Assembly: GCA_030704425.1 (NCBI GenBank)
Contig: JAPDHM010000002.1
Span: 806,001 to 870,000 of the forward strand
Source of the DNA: Rhodobacteraceae bacterium IMCC1909
GTDB taxonomy: Bacteria; Pseudomonadota; Alphaproteobacteria; Rhodobacterales; Rhodobacteraceae
Direction of reading: 5' to 3'
DNA length: 64,000 nt
Positions 26,243 to 36,783 of this stretch are shown piece by piece. The first letter of the stretch is position 1. Each line of letters starts with the position of its first letter. Both the position numbers and the translations under genes were made by a program. The notes under the pieces were generated by a model that did not search any database, had not been told where the DNA came from, and worked only from the letters and a program-made list of their open reading frames with translations.

Positions 26243-27508
26243 ATGTCGCACCCCCTCGACAATATCTCTTCTCTGCCCCATGTCTTACCTATGGATTATG
26301 ACGTTATCATCGCGGGTGGTGGGCTCAACGGCCTTACCTTGGCTTTGGCCCTGGACAGCGCGGGCATCACAACCGTGGTGATAGACGTCCATGCGCCACA
26401 AGAGAGTCTAAGCCCAAAATTTGATGGGCGCTCCTATGCACTTTCCGCCGCCAGTCAAAATATGCTCGACGCGTTGGGAATGTGGGAAGATCTGGCAGAT
26501 CACGCCGAGCCCATGCTGGAGATAAAAGTCAGCGATGGCGCTGCCGGCGAAACCCCTTCACCCTTTGTGATGCAATTTGGCGATGAAGATTTCAGTCAAG
26601 GTCCAATGGGATATATGGTGGAGGATCGCCACCTGCGGGCGCATTTGGCAGAGGCAGTGGAGGCCTCCAACGTGGTCTTCCGGGCTGGACAGACCATCAC
26701 CGGCCAAACCGTCCATTCCACCCATGTCACCGTCACCGTTGAAGGGCATCCCCCGCTTACTGCCGCAGTTTTGGTCGGGGCTGACGGGCGCACCTCACGC
26801 ACCGCCAAGATGGCCGGTCTGACGCGCACAGGATGGGATTACAACCAATCCTCTTTGGTCTGTGCCATCGCCCATGAAAAACCACATCACGGAATTGCAC
26901 ATCAATATTTCATGCCCTCTGGCCCCTTGGCCATTTTACCCCTAACGCAAAATCGCAGTGGCATTGTCTGGACCGAACAACGACAGGTCGCGCAAGACAT
27001 TCACAACCTTAGTGATGAGGATTATCTCAGCATCCTGCGCCCAAGGTTTGGCGATTTTCTCGGTGAGATTTCTCTAGCAGGCGAGCGGTATATCTACCCT
27101 TTGTCGCTGTCCACAACCCATCGCATGATTGCCACTCGGGTTGCTCTTATCGGCGATGCTGCCCATGCGGTGCATCCGATTGCCGGGCAGGGGCTCAATT
27201 CTGGCTTTAAAGATGTCGCAGCTTTGGCCGAGGTGCTCTGTGACACCAAGCGCCGAGGTCAGGATCTTGGCATTCATACCACGCTTGCCGAATACCAAAA
27301 ATGGCGCGGATTTGATAATGCTCTGCTGTGCACAGCGACCAACAGCTTCAACAGATTATTCTCAAACAACAATCCGATTTTGCGCGGCATTCGCGATCTT
27401 GGCATGGGGCTCATCAATGCCGCGCCCAAATTGCGGACAGGTTTTGTTGCCACAGCCGCAGGCGCCGCGGGAGATCCACCGCGCTTGCTAAGGGGTAGGC
27501 CGCTTTAA
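26243..27508 (+). CDS. UbiH/UbiF-family FAD-dependent ubiquinone-biosynthesis hydroxylase
   Basis: A 421-residue flavin monooxygenase. The dinucleotide motif is [20 protein letters not shown], with the central [15 protein letters not shown] and the second FAD motif [25 protein letters not shown], a form characteristic of the UbiH/UbiF/Coq6 group. It hydroxylates the ubiquinone ring; which carbon cannot be told. Translation may instead begin at ATG 26291, directly before the FAD motif, since neither start has a clear ribosome-binding site. The stop overlaps the trm112 stop convergently by 4 bp. Confidence 0.9.
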   Translation: MSHPLDNISSLPHVLPMDYDVIIAGGGLNGLTLALALDSAGITTVVIDVHAPQESLSPKFDGRSYALSAASQNMLDALGMWEDLADHAEPMLEIKVSDGAAGETPSPFVMQFGDEDFSQGPMGYMVEDRHLRAHLAEAVEASNVVFRAGQTITGQTVHSTHVTVTVEGHPPLTAAVLVGADGRTSRTAKMAGLTRTGWDYNQSSLVCAIAHEKPHHGIAHQYFMPSGPLAILPLTQNRSGIVWTEQRQVAQDIHNLSDEDYLSILRPRFGDFLGEISLAGERYIYPLSLSTTHRMIATRVALIGDAAHAVHPIAGQGLNSGFKDVAALAEVLCDTKRRGQDLGIHTTLAEYQKWRGFDNALLCTATNSFNRLFSNNNPILRGIRDLGMGLINAAPKLRTGFVATAAGAAGDPPRLLRGRPL

Positions 27509-27690
27509 GGACTAGGCTCATCAATTTCACGGGCTTCGCTCACCAACATGATCGGAACCGCTTCGCGAATTGGATAGGCCAAATGTGCAGATTTTGAAAT
27601 CAGCTCCTGAGCGCTTGCATTATAGATCAAAGGCCCGCCCGTTTGGGGACAAATCAGCGCCTCCAACATTTTTCCATCTATGTCGCTCAT
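27505..27690 (-). CDS. Trm112-family zinc-ribbon-like small protein
   Basis: A 61-residue protein of the Trm112/UPF0434 (YcaR) family: [17 protein letters not shown] at the start, then [13 protein letters not shown]. One CP-x-TGGPL half of the usual zinc ribbon is kept and the second CxxC is missing, as in many bacterial members. The eukaryotic relative activates methyltransferases. Its ATG overlaps the stop of the LON-domain gene by 4 bp, so they form an operon. Confidence 0.85.
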   Translation of the reverse strand: MSDIDGKMLEALICPQTGGPLIYNASAQELISKSAHLAYPIREAVPIMLVSEAREIDEPSP

Positions 27691-28328
27691 TGTAAGAAAT
27701 CCTCGTCAGCCCCGCCGCGCAGGGCAAATTCAAGCAATGTGGTCAATGTTTCACGCCGGGTACTGAGGCTCGGCGCTTCTAGCAAGGCCTGTTTATCTTC
27801 GGGTTCAAACGGGCAAAGCATGGACAATGAGTTAATCAGCAACTCATCATCTGCCTCCTGCATCGTGTCCCAATCGGTCGAGAGCTGCCGATCATCAAAA
27901 TAGCGTTTCAACGCGGCCATGAAGCTGGCTCTATCAAAATTTTCGTCTCGTTCAATCTTGCCCAAGTCACGCTCAAAACCAGCCCAAGACACATGGCATC
28001 GGCGATATGGGGTGAACCCTTCCACCTCATCTTTAATCCGAAACCGGCTCATCCCAGAGAGCGTGACCATATAGCGGCCATCTTCGGTTTCCGAAAATTG
28101 ATTGAGCCGCCCAGCGCAGCCGATAGAATGCAGCCGTGTCTCGCCATCCCGCGCCTGATAAGGCTGCACCATGCCGATCAATCGGCTCGAGGTTTTCATG
28201 CAATCCTCAATCATGCTGAGAAAGCGCGGCTCGAAGATATGCAATGGCAGTTTCGCACGCGGTAAAAGCAGCGCCCCGGGCAAAGGGAAAACGGGGATCA
28301 CATCGGGCATATCGAATTTAAATGTCAT
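27687..28328 (-). CDS. LON N-terminal substrate-binding-domain protein
   Basis: A 213-residue protein consisting of the Lon N-terminal domain only: [34 protein letters not shown], then [29 protein letters not shown]. There is no AAA+ or protease part. Stand-alone LON-domain proteins are widespread in alphaproteobacteria, and their role is not established. It lies between the thioredoxin-TPR gene and trm112 in a compact minus-strand cluster. Confidence 0.88.
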   Translation of the reverse strand: MTFKFDMPDVIPVFPLPGALLLPRAKLPLHIFEPRFLSMIEDCMKTSSRLIGMVQPYQARDGETRLHSIGCAGRLNQFSETEDGRYMVTLSGMSRFRIKDEVEGFTPYRRCHVSWAGFERDLGKIERDENFDRASFMAALKRYFDDRQLSTDWDTMQEADDELLINSLSMLCPFEPEDKQALLEAPSLSTRRETLTTLLEFALRGGADEDFLQ

Positions 28329-28354
28329 GAGGTTTAGCTAGCTCGGCTCGGGCA

Positions 28355-29272
28355 TCATGCAAATATTAAAGACGATAGTTTACGACGCCCGTTCAAAACA
28401 ACGGGATCATTCGCGGGCAATGCATCAAAAATAGTAAAAAGTTGGGTTTTTGCTGCAGCGTCATTCCATTCTCGATCTCTGCGGAACAGCTCTAAAAGAT
28501 GATCCACCGCCGCCTGCGCATCACCCGCCGCGTGGAGCGCAATAGCCAAGTCGAGCCGTGCTTGGTGATTGTCACCCTCTGCCTCAACCGCAGCTTGCAA
28601 TTCCCCCAACGGTCCGGCACCTGCCGCTTGCTTGGCCAGCTCAAGTTGCGCATAAAGCGCCTCAAGCTCGGGTGCGTTGCTAATCTCTGCGGGAGCCCCA
28701 TTCAGGGTCGCTTCTACTTGCTGCAAATCACCCTGCGCGAGATAGCATTGCGCCAGGCCAGCATAGGCGCCCACCGTTGAAGGTTCTTCTTCCAAAATCG
28801 CAGCAAAAGTTTGTGCGGCATCTTCAATATCACCATCAGCCAGCATCTCTTGGGCCGCGCTCAAAGCATCGGCAAGCCCGCCGTCTGTGGCACCATTGCC
28901 CATAGCGGACACGCGATCCACGAAGGCTTGGATTTCCGACCCAGGCACCGCACCTTGAAAGCCATCAACCGGTTTTCCCTGCCAAAACGCATAGACGGTT
29001 GGAATGGATTGGATTTGCAGCTGACCAGCAATGGCTTGGTTTTCATCCACATTCAGCTTCACCATCTGCACGGCGCCCTTCGCCGCCGTCACAGCAGCTT
29101 CCAAAGCCGGGCCTAAAGTTTTGCAAGGCCCACACCATGGCGCCCAGAAATCCACAATCACCGGCACGGACTGCGATGTTTCAATCACATCTTGCATAAA
29201 GCTCTGTTCTGATCCGTCTTTGATCAACGCGCCGGCGTCGGTTGTCGGGGCGGCAGTGTTCAGTTCCAACAT
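28355..29272 (-). CDS. Thioredoxin-TPR protein (YbbN/CnoX-like co-chaperone)
   Basis: A 305-residue protein. Residues about 22-135 form a thioredoxin domain with an intact CxxC (Cys47-Gly-Pro-Cys50 in WAPWCGPCK), and residues about 145-290 are helical TPR-like repeats rich in Ala and Leu. The arrangement matches YbbN/CnoX, a chaperedoxin that hands clients to GroEL or DnaK. The retained CGPC, unlike the SxxC of E. coli, implies redox activity. An AAAGGAA site precedes the ATG, and the gene follows the exonuclease III gene by 60 bp. Confidence 0.9.
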   Translation of the reverse strand: MLELNTAAPTTDAGALIKDGSEQSFMQDVIETSQSVPVIVDFWAPWCGPCKTLGPALEAAVTAAKGAVQMVKLNVDENQAIAGQLQIQSIPTVYAFWQGKPVDGFQGAVPGSEIQAFVDRVSAMGNGATDGGLADALSAAQEMLADGDIEDAAQTFAAILEEEPSTVGAYAGLAQCYLAQGDLQQVEATLNGAPAEISNAPELEALYAQLELAKQAAGAGPLGELQAAVEAEGDNHQARLDLAIALHAAGDAQAAVDHLLELFRRDREWNDAAAKTQLFTIFDALPANDPVVLNGRRKLSSLIFA

Positions 29273-29332
29273 GGTAAATTCCTTTAAAGTTAGGCTCTAT
29301 ATGAGTGTCTCAATGACATTTGCCAAGAGCCC

Positions 29333-30121
29333 TTACAGATCAAAGCTGGCAAAAACAGGCGCATGATCGGAGGGTTTCTCCCACCCCCGCGCCTCACGCA
29401 GCACCCGGCTGGAATGCGCCGCGGCAGAAATATCGGATGTGGCCCAGACATGGTCCAAGCGGCGCCCTTTGTCCGCTGCATCCCAATCTTTGGCCCGATA
29501 GGACCACCAACTGTAGAGCAAGCCATTGGGAATATGCTGCCGGGTCACATCCACCCAATTGCCTGCGGACATCACCTCATTGAGATGCGCCACCTCTATC
29601 GGCGTATGGCTGACAATTTTAAGCAGCTTCTTGTGATCCCACACATCGTCTTCACGGGGGGCAATATTCAAATCGCCCACCAAGATGGACCGCTGAGGTT
29701 TTTGTGCCGCAAAAATATCGCGCAGCTCGGTGAGATAATCGAGTTTTTTTCCGAACTTCTCATTTTGCTCCCGATCCGGCACATCGCCTCCAGCAGGTAC
29801 ATAGTGATTGTGGATGGTCACCCCATTGGGCAAACGGGCCGCCACATGCCGGGCATGCCCCAGTTGTGCCAGATCCAAACTCCCCGCATCCTCCAGCGGA
29901 ATTTTGGACAAGATAGCCACACCATTATATCCTTTTTGACCACGCGCCACCATGTGGGGATAGCCCAAGTCTGCAAAACCCGCGGTTGGGATGAACTCAA
30001 CAGGGCTTTTGCACTCTTGCAAACACAAGACATCAGGCGCCTCCTCGCGGAGCAATTGCAAAACAATCGGCTCGCGTAGGCGGACCGAATTAATATTCCA
30101 AGTGGCGAGGGTGAAGGACAT
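29333..30121 (-). CDS. xthA: Exodeoxyribonuclease III
   Basis: A 262-residue endonuclease/exonuclease/phosphatase-fold enzyme for abasic-site repair. It has TLATWNINSVRLR with the metal-binding Asn, LCLQECK with the catalytic Glu, GDLNIAPREDDVWD, and a final GRRLDHVWAT plus SDHAPVFA with the catalytic His. ATG 30121 is chosen because it begins at the conserved N-terminus and has a GGAG site; an earlier in-frame start would add six residues. It is divergent from rnhB. Confidence 0.93.
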   Translation of the reverse strand: MSFTLATWNINSVRLREPIVLQLLREEAPDVLCLQECKSPVEFIPTAGFADLGYPHMVARGQKGYNGVAILSKIPLEDAGSLDLAQLGHARHVAARLPNGVTIHNHYVPAGGDVPDREQNEKFGKKLDYLTELRDIFAAQKPQRSILVGDLNIAPREDDVWDHKKLLKIVSHTPIEVAHLNEVMSAGNWVDVTRQHIPNGLLYSWWSYRAKDWDAADKGRRLDHVWATSDISAAAHSSRVLREARGWEKPSDHAPVFASFDL

Positions 30122-30245
30122 GCGTGCAGCTCCGTTCAAATTTAATTCCTATTACCTATAGAGCATGAGACCCGGCAACCAACCCGTTTTCATCAAAAAC
30201 TTTTGCGCAATGGCACATCAGATCGAACGGGCGTATTGAGAGGCC

Positions 30246-30869
30246 ATGACACAATTGCCAACATATGACCATGAACGCATCCTTCAGGCGCAAGGCGGCC
30301 AGGTGATTGCCGGCGTCGATGAAGTCGGCCGCGGCCCGATCAGCGGCCCTGTCTTTGCGGCCGCTGTTATTTTGGACCCGAAACATATCCCCATAGGATT
30401 GAACGACAGCAAGAAACTCTCCGCCAAAAAGCGCGATGCCTTGTTTCAGAGCATTCTGGCCCATGCGGATGTTTCGGTGGCCAGTGCCTCAGAACGTGAG
30501 ATTGAGCAGATCAATATCCTGCAGGCTGCGCATCTGGCAATGGAACGCGCTGTGGCAGGGTTGAAGCAAACACCAGATCACGTGCTGGTGGATGGCAATA
30601 TCATTCCAGGCAATCTTGAAATCCCCGCCACTGCTTTGGTCAAAGGGGACTCTCTGTCAGTGTCGATTGCGGCTGCATCAATTGTGGCAAAAATTAGGCG
30701 TGATTTGGTCATGTGTGATTTAGCGCAACAGTTTCCCGGTTATGGGTGGGAAAAAAACGCCGGATACCCGACAGCACAGCATCTAAAAGCCCTCCAAGAT
30801 TTCGGGGTGACCCCACACCATAGACGAACCTTCAAACCGGTACACAATATCTTGTATCAAGGAAAAAAT

Positions 30870-30881
<12 letters not shown>
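30246..30881 (+). CDS. rnhB: Ribonuclease HII
   Basis: A 211-residue enzyme that removes ribonucleotides embedded in DNA. The DEVGRGP motif holds the first acidic pair, GLNDSKKLSAKKR is the substrate loop, and LVDGN and SIAAASIVAKIRRD supply the rest of the active site. A GAGAGG precedes the ATG. It is followed by ccrM with a 90-bp gap, the rnhB-ccrM order seen in many Rhodobacterales. Its last codons overlap a CtrA-like box of the ccrM promoter. Confidence 0.95.
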
Positions 30882-32084
<1,203 letters not shown>

Positions 32085-32141
32085 ATCCATCTGAACACAC
32101 AAGTTTCGCCTGTGCTTGCATCTCTATGCCAAGCGCCACCT

Positions 32142-32172
32142 TATGCCCTGCCGTTCTGGTGGGGCATTTTTT
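32142..32172 (+). terminator. Rho-independent terminator of ccrM
   Basis: A hairpin ATGCCC...GGGCAT with G-U pairs extending the stem is followed by six T residues, 58 bp after the ccrM stop. It abuts the end of the convergent broken alkB gene. Confidence 0.75.
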
Positions 32173-33310
32173 ATCGCGGCAAGGGATTTGTAGCCTTGTT
32201 ATACGGGGCCCAGTCCGCAATCTCCGGATAATACATTTTACGCCAGCGCTGCACTTTTGGATTCATGAACCAGCGAAACCGCCAAGGAAACATCGCCATC
32301 ATTGCCATAATCGCATACCCAAAGGCCAATTGCGGGGCCTCCTCAGGCGCATAGGTTTGCAGCAAAGGATAGGGACGGTCTGGTTTGTAATGATGGTCAG
32401 AATGACGTTGCAGATTGATCAGCAACCAATTGGACGCCCGATGTGCCGCATTCCACGAATGGCGCGGCAAGATATGCTCATAGATGCCATCGCCCAAATG
32501 TTTGCGCGTCAACCCGTAATGCTCAACATAGTTGACCAGTTCCAGCTGCCAAACAACAACAAAAGCCTGAAAGGCAAAGAGGAGCACCCCGGCAAAACCG
32601 TCGATACCAAAGGCCAAAAGCGCAAAGCCAACCTACAACACAACATATCGCAACAGGGGATTTTTGAATGGAAAAACCCGCGCCCGGCCCGGCGCAGCAT
32701 GGCCCTCTCGTCGCTTATAGCAGAAAAAAGCACTGCTTCAGCACCCTGGGAAAGAACCGGTAGAAACTCTCATTATAGCGCGCCGTGACCGGATCCCGCG
32801 GGGTTCCGACATAGCGATGATGCACCAACAAATGCTCACTGCGAAAATGCGAATACAGCACCATCGCCAAAAGCACATCTGCCATCCAACGCTCAACCGC
32901 GGTTTTTTGATGCATCATTTCATGGCTATAGTTGATGCCAATCGTGCCAGACATGACGCCCAAACTGTAAAAAGCCCCAATTGCTCCCAAAAATTCAGTT
33001 GAGCCGAATACGAGACATAGATCAATGTGCCAAAAATACTGACAAACTCCAAAGGTGCCCAAAGCAAAGTGGCCCATCGGTAGCCTGCCAAAGCCGAGAC
33101 ATCCATTGACGGATCCTCATTGGCGTGAGATAGACCAAACGCCAAGTCAAGCAGCGAGAACAAATACCAAGCCAGCACCGGGGCAAGCAATACCCACCAG
33201 CCTCCCAAAATGGCGCTCGCCCAGATCAAAGGGAACAGCAAATAAGACACCCAAAAGGATAAAACCTTGCGCCATTGCCCAATCTCCGGCGTCAGGCTCA
33301 GATCAGCCAT
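32171..33310 (-). pseudogene. alkB: alkB-type alkane 1-monooxygenase, broken by several lesions
   Basis: When frames are joined, the locus gives a full-length integral-membrane diiron hydroxylase with all His boxes (NYSHEMMHQ, EHLLVHHRYVGTP, LQRHSDHHY, NYVEHYG). It is split by about three frameshifts and one stop. One shift lies at an A5 run near 32989, one at an A6 run near 32724, one at a T5 run near 32661, and a TAG at 32632-32634 sits where relatives would carry Gln. The first 131 residues start normally at 33310 with membrane helices. AlkB oxidises medium-chain alkanes or related lipids with rubredoxin. Homopolymer shifts could be sequencing error, but the internal stop argues for real decay. 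Confidence 0.85.
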
Positions 33311-33480
33311 TTTTAAATCCTTGAAATCTCAGGCACATAACGGCCCTTAAGTCGAAAATACCGCGCCAATGCGGGGCTAAAAATATTTTTTCAGCACAAA
33401 GGCGGCCCGGAATGATGCCACATTAAAAATCTATGCCCATAATTTAGACTAAGGTTTGAGGTTCTACCTGACAAGACCGG

Positions 33481-34515
33481 CTAGATCTCTGCCTCTGCCA
33501 TGCTCCAAATCTTGCGCATCACGGTGGGAAGATCTGCGGGCCGGAAGTCCTCAGCGGCGGTGAATGTTTGATTGGTTTGCTGGGCATCAACCTGGGCCAC
33601 CAGCACCCGCAGACGCAGATGGAAATGCGTGAACGTATGGCGCACCTCACCCGGTGCCTCGATCCAGTCTGCCTGGATCGGCGGGATCGCATCCGGCAGC
33701 GTCTCGCGCCATTCACTGCCGGGCCAGCCCAACATGCCGCCCAGCAAGCCGCGCTCCGGGCGCTGCTCCAGCAAGACAGCCCCGTCGCTGCGCCGCGCAA
33801 CATAAGCGGTCCCAAAGCGCGTGGATTTTTTCACCTTTGGTAATTTCTTCGGCAATTCCGCCGCAGTGCCTACTTTTCGCGCCGCGCAAATATCATGCCA
33901 TGGACAAAGGGCGCAGCGCGGTGATTTTGGCGTGCAAATCGTGGCGCCCAAATCCATCACTGCTTGTGCATGATCGCCGGGCCGCGCCGGGGGTGTTAGG
34001 CTGGCGGCATATGACGTCAGCGCGCCCTTCGCGTGTGGAAGCGGCGCGTGGAGATCAAACAAACGCGCCATGACCCGCTCAACATTGCCATCCACCACCG
34101 TTTCCGCATGATCAAATGCGATCGCAGCGATAGCGGCGCTGGTATAGGGGCCAATGCCCGGCAAGTTTTGCAAGGCCGCGCGATCTGCCGGGAATTGTCC
34201 ACCATGCTCCGCCACAATAACCCGGGCGCATTTCAACAAATTGCGCGCTCGGGCATAATAGCCCAGCCCCGCCCAAGCTGCCATCACATCGGCATCTTCA
34301 GCGGCCGCCAAATCCACCACCGTCGGCCACGCCGCTGTAAACTTCAAAAAATAGGCCTTCACCGCCGCCACAGTGGTTTGCTGTAACATAATTTCAGAGA
34401 GCCAAATACGATAAGGATCGGGCAGCTGCCCCGCCGCACGCGCGGCCGGGCTGACCCGCCAAGGCAACTCCCGTGCATGGAGATCATACCAGTTCAAAAG
34501 CTCAGTTGAATTCAT
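33481..34515 (-). CDS. mutY: A/G-specific adenine glycosylase MutY
   Basis: A 344-residue base-excision enzyme that removes A opposite 8-oxoG. The catalytic Glu lies in SEIMLQQTTV, the helix-hairpin-helix in LPGIGPYTSAAIAAIA, the catalytic Asp in VVDGNVERV, and the [4Fe-4S] ligands in CTPKSPRCALCPWHDIC (C-x6-C-x2-C-x5-C). A C-terminal NUDIX-like 8-oxoG-sensing domain starts near residue 230. ATG 34515 is preferred to a TTG four codons upstream. It is divergent from the DUF721 gene. Confidence 0.94.
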   Translation of the reverse strand: MNSTELLNWYDLHARELPWRVSPAARAAGQLPDPYRIWLSEIMLQQTTVAAVKAYFLKFTAAWPTVVDLAAAEDADVMAAWAGLGYYARARNLLKCARVIVAEHGGQFPADRAALQNLPGIGPYTSAAIAAIAFDHAETVVDGNVERVMARLFDLHAPLPHAKGALTSYAASLTPPARPGDHAQAVMDLGATICTPKSPRCALCPWHDICAARKVGTAAELPKKLPKVKKSTRFGTAYVARRSDGAVLLEQRPERGLLGGMLGWPGSEWRETLPDAIPPIQADWIEAPGEVRHTFTHFHLRLRVLVAQVDAQQTNQTFTAAEDFRPADLPTVMRKIWSMAEAEI

Positions 34516-34611
34516 GAAATCACGCAAGTTTGATTAGCTTTCTACAAAAGTGGTGGCGTTGCGCCCGGCTTCAGGTAAAATAGGGTAAATCAGGAAGAGT
34601 CAGCAAAATCG

Positions 34612-35133
34612 ATGCAAAAAAATGCAAGTGGATCTGAAAAACGCAGAGCGGGCTTTCGGCGCACCTCGGCTTTGGTCGAGCAAAAACTTCGAAATGCAGG
34701 CGAATCGCGTGGTTTTGCGATCACACGGCTGCTGACCCATTGGTCAGAAATTGTTGGTGCACCTATCGCGGAAATATGCACACCGGTGAAAGTCAGCTAT
34801 GCGCAAAAGGGGTTTGGTGCGACATTGGTTGTCCTGACCACTGGCCCGCAGGCTGAAATGCTGGCCATGCAAGTGCCGCAACTGCGCGAGAAGGTGAATG
34901 CCTGCTATGGCTACAACGCGATTTCCCGCATCCGCATCACCCAAACAGCCCCCATCGGATTTTCTGACGGCAAAGCCCGGTTTGGAGCCTTACCGAAAAG
35001 TGCGCCCCCAGCGCCCTGCCCCGCCACGGCTCAAAAAGCCAAGGCCATTGCTTGCAAGATCAAAGACGACGGCCTAAGAGCAGCTTTGGCAGCCTTCGGT
35101 GAAAACATTATGAAACATGAAAAGAGATTTTGA
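34612..35133 (+). CDS. DUF721 (DciA-like) protein
   Basis: A 173-residue basic protein with a DUF721 domain (about 20-110: LRNAGESRGFAITRLLTHWSEIVG, then LVVLTTGPQAEMLAMQVPQLREKVNACYG). DUF721 proteins include DciA, the ancestral loader of the replicative helicase DnaB, and related proteins of unknown role. The C-terminal region is Ala/Lys-rich and low in complexity. It ends one base before the dsbA-type ATG, so the two are co-translated, and it is divergent from mutY. Confidence 0.85.
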   Translation: MQKNASGSEKRRAGFRRTSALVEQKLRNAGESRGFAITRLLTHWSEIVGAPIAEICTPVKVSYAQKGFGATLVVLTTGPQAEMLAMQVPQLREKVNACYGYNAISRIRITQTAPIGFSDGKARFGALPKSAPPAPCPATAQKAKAIACKIKDDGLRAALAAFGENIMKHEKRF

Positions 35134-35134
35134 G

Positions 35135-35794
35135 ATGAAAAAGACCTATGTGATCGGATTGGTATTTGTAATCGCCTTGGGCATCGGTGCTTATACGGTG
35201 ACGGCACCTACGCCCTCTGGACTAACGGCCCCAGGCTTTGGTGCCGCCAATGCAACAGAAGCCGGTGAGATTGATACATCCTCTATTCTCGAGATGACAC
35301 TTGGCGCCGAAGACGCGGCAATTCAGATGACAGAATATGCCAGCTTTACCTGCCCCCATTGCCGCACTTTCCACAAGGATGTGTTTCAAAAACTCAAAGC
35401 TGATTATATCGACACAGGCAAACTGCGTTTTACTTATCGCGAGATCTATTTTGACCGCTATGGCCTCTGGGGTTCCATCGTCGCACGCTGCGGCGGGGCT
35501 GATAAGTTCTTTGCCATCTCAGATCTTCTCTACACCAAGCAAGCCGAATGGACCACGGGCACCCCGGCCAAAATTGCAGAGAATTTACGCCGCATTGGAA
35601 TCACCGCCGGCCTGTCTCAAGAAGATGTTCAGAGCTGCTTTACCGATGGGGAAAAAGCACAAAACCTGGTGGCTTGGTATGAGGCGAACCGGGCCGAAGA
35701 TGAAATCTCTTCCACCCCGTCTTTCATCATCAATGGTGTGAAATATGCCAATATGTCCTACGTAGAATTGCAAAAAATTCTGGATGCTCAATAA
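35135..35794 (+). CDS. DsbA-family thioredoxin-fold oxidoreductase
   Basis: A 219-residue exported or membrane-anchored protein. An N-terminal hydrophobic segment (about 4-22) precedes a DsbA-like domain with a CPHC active site (Cys73, Cys76) in EYASFTCPHCRTFH. A helical insertion and the cis-Pro loop STPSFIINGV follow. CPHC is the strongly oxidising DsbA motif, so it likely introduces disulfides in periplasmic proteins. The start at 35135 lies 1 bp past the upstream stop. It ends 2 bp from the end of convergent lpxK. Confidence 0.9.
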   Translation: MKKTYVIGLVFVIALGIGAYTVTAPTPSGLTAPGFGAANATEAGEIDTSSILEMTLGAEDAAIQMTEYASFTCPHCRTFHKDVFQKLKADYIDTGKLRFTYREIYFDRYGLWGSIVARCGGADKFFAISDLLYTKQAEWTTGTPAKIAENLRRIGITAGLSQEDVQSCFTDGEKAQNLVAWYEANRAEDEISSTPSFIINGVKYANMSYVELQKILDAQ

Positions 35795-35796
35795 AA

Positions 35797-36783
35797 TCAA
35801 AGTCCAAGGTTGATGAGTTTTTCATCGATCTTGGACCAATCTTGGATCTCAAGCCGTACGGGCAAGGCCAAAACATCCCTTTGATATTGAACCGGTAACC
35901 TGGCCGCATCTTTTTCTGTACAAACCAATTGCGCATTCAGCGACCGCGCCTTTGCAGCCAGGCGTTTCATCAAGGGCAGCGACAGCGGTTCGTGATCCGA
36001 TAAGGCTTCACAGCCCAAAACATTGGCGTCAAGATCGCGCAGGGTGGCAAAGAATTTTTCTGGATGGGCAATCCCGGCAAAGGCAAAAACCGGTAGCCCC
36101 TGCCACGGCATGCCCGTCAGCAATGGTTTGATCTGTCCCTCAACCCGTAGATGCGCATGGTCTGGCCCCAAAGCCTCAAACCGCCGCTGCGCGGCCGCCT
36201 CACCAATTGACAGGCAAAGATCCGCACGCGCCAAACCTTCGGCCAGAGGCTCTCGCAAGGGGCCGGCTGGCACACAAAACCCATTGCCAAATCCAAGGGC
36301 GGCATTGACGACAACGATCGAAAAATCTTTGTGCACAGAGGGATCTTGGAAGCCATCGTCCATCAAAATCACATCTGGGTTTTGCGCCAAAGCTAGGGCC
36401 AAACCTTCGGCTCTTTTGCGCGCCACCACCACAGGGCAAAAGGCAGCAATCAGCAAAGGTTCGTCGCCAACCTCCCCCGCCCCATGTGTTTTTGGGGTAA
36501 CCAAAGTTGGCGCAGCGACAGTGCCACCATAGCCGCGCGACAAGGCCACAACCTTCCGGCCACGCGCCTTCAGATGCTCGGCCAATGCAATAACCACGGG
36601 CGTTTTCCCCGTGCCGCCGGCATTGATATTTCCAACACAAATCACGGGGCAGCGCGCATGATGCGCCTGCGACGCCTGGCTTTGCCGCCAAGCCGTTGCC
36701 ACACAATAGAGCCAGCCCACAGGCCATAGACCATAGGCCAAGACCCCCGGCGGTTGATGCCAAAACTGCGGCGTGCGTATCAT
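35797..36783 (-). CDS. lpxK: Tetraacyldisaccharide 4'-kinase
   Basis: A 328-residue inner-membrane-associated kinase that adds the 4'-phosphate of lipid A. The P-loop is in VGNINAGGTGKTPVVIAL, followed by VALSRGYGG and the ILMDDGFQDPSV metal motif. ATG 36783 is chosen because it overlaps the waaA stop as ATGA and begins at the family N-terminus (IRTPQFWH). A longer upstream frame exists only inside waaA. Confidence 0.94.
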   Translation of the reverse strand: MIRTPQFWHQPPGVLAYGLWPVGWLYCVATAWRQSQASQAHHARCPVICVGNINAGGTGKTPVVIALAEHLKARGRKVVALSRGYGGTVAAPTLVTPKTHGAGEVGDEPLLIAAFCPVVVARKRAEGLALALAQNPDVILMDDGFQDPSVHKDFSIVVVNAALGFGNGFCVPAGPLREPLAEGLARADLCLSIGEAAAQRRFEALGPDHAHLRVEGQIKPLLTGMPWQGLPVFAFAGIAHPEKFFATLRDLDANVLGCEALSDHEPLSLPLMKRLAAKARSLNAQLVCTEKDAARLPVQYQRDVLALPVRLEIQDWSKIDEKLINLGL

